From Gammaproteobacteria bacterium (GTDB lineage: Bacteria > Pseudomonadota > Gammaproteobacteria > Arenicellales > UBA868), in NCBI GenBank assembly GCA_022450155.1, contig JAKUQR010000006.1:88307-152306 (forward strand): 64,000 nucleotides of DNA, in the 5' to 3' direction. The notes below the pieces were generated by a model. It worked only from the letters and a program-made list of their open reading frames with translations. It was not told where the DNA came from and did no database searches. The translations under genes and the position numbers were made by a program. Positions 62,751 through 64,000 of the stretch are shown here, piece by piece; the stretch's first letter is position 1, and each line of letters opens with the position of its first letter.

Positions 62751-63680
62751 TCAGAGATCATGCAGCAAGTGCAGCATGATCGCTTTTTGGGCATCGAGCC
62801 GGTTTTCTGCCTGGTCGTAGATAATCGACCGATCACTTTCAACCATATCCTCTGCTATTTCATAACCCGGGTGAATGGGCATGTCGTGCATGATTTTGGC
62901 CCGGCTCCCGGCCATCAGGGTCGAATTGATCTGATACGGCAGCATCAATTCACTTCGCTGATCCTTTTCAGATTGGTACGAGGGATCATTGAAATATTCC
63001 ATATCGAGCCAGGTGTCGGTGTATACGTAATCTGCTTGTGATACCGCTTCGGTAACATCCAGAGTTTCGGTCAGGAGACCGGCATCCTGAAGCCGCTGCC
63101 GGGATTCTTCGTCCACTGTGTCTATATCGCGAACTGGGCAGACCAGGGTCAGGTGGATTCCCAGGGAGCTGCTGATTGAGACCAGCGAGTTGACCACATT
63201 GTTGTAAACACCAATATACGTCAGCCGTGCGCCATCCGGATTGCCGCCCCGATCCTCAGCGATGGTCAGTGCATCGGCGAGTGCCTGACAAGGGTGGTAC
63301 AGATTACAGCAGCCATTGATGACCGGTACTGAGGCTGCGTCTTCCATTTCTACGATATCCGCATTATCCTTGAGCCGGGCCATGATCATGGCTGCGTTTC
63401 GACTGAGGTACTTCGTTTCAAACCGCACCTTGCTCAGTGCGAAGTTGCTGGCCCGCCAGTCGAGATTGATGGCGTGCCCGCCGAGTTCGGTCATGCCGGC
63501 TTCGAACGATACGCGAGTACGGGTCGAGGTTTTCTGAAACAACATAACCAGGGTGTGACCCTGCATATGATTCTGATAATCCTTCCTGTTGTGCTTGACT
63601 GTTCTCGCAAGTTCAAGCACATGACGGATATCTTCATCACGCCAAAATTTCCAGTCAATCAGATGTTTGACGTTGTTCAT
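62751..63680 (-). CDS. Ornithine carbamoyltransferase-like enzyme with variant active site
   Basis: 309 residues from ATG 63680. Carbamoyl phosphate motifs STRTR (52-56) and HPCQ (129-132) are intact and the C-terminus ends AENRLDAQKAIMLHLL like OTCases. But the amino-substrate loops differ: DTWLDME (222-228) instead of D-x-W-x-S-M-G, and HDMP (265-268) instead of HCLP, losing the Cys that binds ornithine. It may use a different amine. A frame extends 54 codons upstream but looks non-coding. Confidence 0.82.
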   Translation of the reverse strand: MNNVKHLIDWKFWRDEDIRHVLELARTVKHNRKDYQNHMQGHTLVMLFQKTSTRTRVSFEAGMTELGGHAINLDWRASNFALSKVRFETKYLSRNAAMIMARLKDNADIVEMEDAASVPVINGCCNLYHPCQALADALTIAEDRGGNPDGARLTYIGVYNNVVNSLVSISSSLGIHLTLVCPVRDIDTVDEESRQRLQDAGLLTETLDVTEAVSQADYVYTDTWLDMEYFNDPSYQSEKDQRSELMLPYQINSTLMAGSRAKIMHDMPIHPGYEIAEDMVESDRSIIYDQAENRLDAQKAIMLHLLHDL

Positions 63681-63884
63681 GGCGGTCGGTGGACTCCACT
63701 TCAAAAGCGGTTGGTGAGAAAGGGCGGGGATTCTATCATCAAGGAAACTTGCTGCACGATCGGTAATAGTTCTGTTTGTCAGCCGTCGGTGCTTAAATAC
63801 GGAGCCACACCGATCTGATATATGCTGTTTGGACGGGCGCAAACGTTACAATTAACCCTCTCTTGTGCCGGGCCACGCATAAAC

Positions 63885-64000
63885 ATGTTGACCGCCAGAA
63901 AGTTAACACTCGGACGCAGTTTGCAGCAGCTGCGTCAAGTGTGGATCGATGCGGGTCAGATGGCACGTAACCGGATTACTGGTGCCATCCGTCCAGGACT
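63885..64000 (+). CDS. Unidentified protein, N-terminus only
   Basis: An ATG at 63885 opens a frame to the window end with a basic N-terminus (LTARKLTLGRSLQQLRQVW). No ribosome binding site is obvious. Too short to assign to a family. Divergent from the carbamoyltransferase-like gene by about 200 bases. Confidence 0.35.
   Translation, partial: MLTARKLTLGRSLQQLRQVWIDAGQMARNRITGAIRPG

Noticed and set aside
1..64000. CRISPR arrays, tRNA, rRNA, prophage
   Set aside because: No regular direct repeats with spacers, no tRNA cloverleaf, no rRNA sequence and no phage structural genes were seen.

Overview
The window is a 64 kb catabolic and accessory stretch from a bacterium, most likely a marine member of the Pseudomonadota. 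That placement rests on moderate GC, dense operons with 4-base ATGA overlaps, DddP- and DMSP-lyase-type proteins, Rieske oxygenases and dehydrogenases for methylated amines, a CysN-type domain fused to CysC, and CbtAB. There is no rRNA, tRNA or marker gene to fix the genus. About 65 genes are intact or nearly so, and at least six others are broken.

Region 1 (1-17.2 kb) is a divergent island. The minus-strand run, from 12.4 kb down to the window edge, encodes an Old-Yellow-Enzyme/DgcA-like demethylase, a Rieske oxygenase, a GNAT enzyme, a second Rieske oxygenase, three SDRs, an AroM/DUF917/HyuA triad, a DMSP-lyase-fold cupin and a dimethylglycine-dehydrogenase-like flavoprotein. The plus-strand run encodes a third Rieske oxygenase, an enolase-superfamily protein close to betaine epimerases, an MDR reductase and an unusual APS kinase. 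The logic suggests stepwise N-demethylation of a betaine plus ring or amide processing, but the substrate cannot be read from sequence.

Region 2 (17.2-28.3 kb) holds a sulfotransferase-like remnant, a tyrosine phosphatase, a DddP-like M24 protein, an SDR, an acyl-CoA synthetase remnant, CbtBA, a CaiB-type CoA-transferase, a PEMT-like membrane methyltransferase, an EutQ-like cupin, a glutamine-synthetase-like ligase, a fourth Rieske oxygenase, a nuclease remnant and a decayed IS3 element.

Region 3 (28.5-36.3 kb) is a peptide/opine-type ABC transporter: a Tat substrate-binding protein, a strong UUCG terminator, two permeases and a double ATPase. It is followed by remnants of a second copy of such a locus, a D-2-hydroxyacid dehydrogenase and an EamA exporter.

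Region 4 (36.4-64 kb) is a patchwork of short, mostly convergent or divergent units. It includes a Baeyer-Villiger monooxygenase, NIPSNAP, aldo/keto reductase, MazG-like NTPase, TauD dioxygenase, nitroreductase, thioesterases, an acyl-CoA ligase, a second DMSP-lyase-fold cupin, MFS and EamA transporters, gamma-glutamyltransferase plus RidA, a peptide deformylase paralogue, luciferase-like monooxygenases, crotonase, GST and a variant carbamoyltransferase.

No DNA-binding transcription regulator was recognised in the 64 kb. The most interesting points are the AroM-DUF917-HyuA/Rieske/cupin operon, the GTPase-less CysN-CysC, the variant carbamoyltransferase, apparent AUA/AUU starts, and the decayed duplicate of the ABC transporter boundary.
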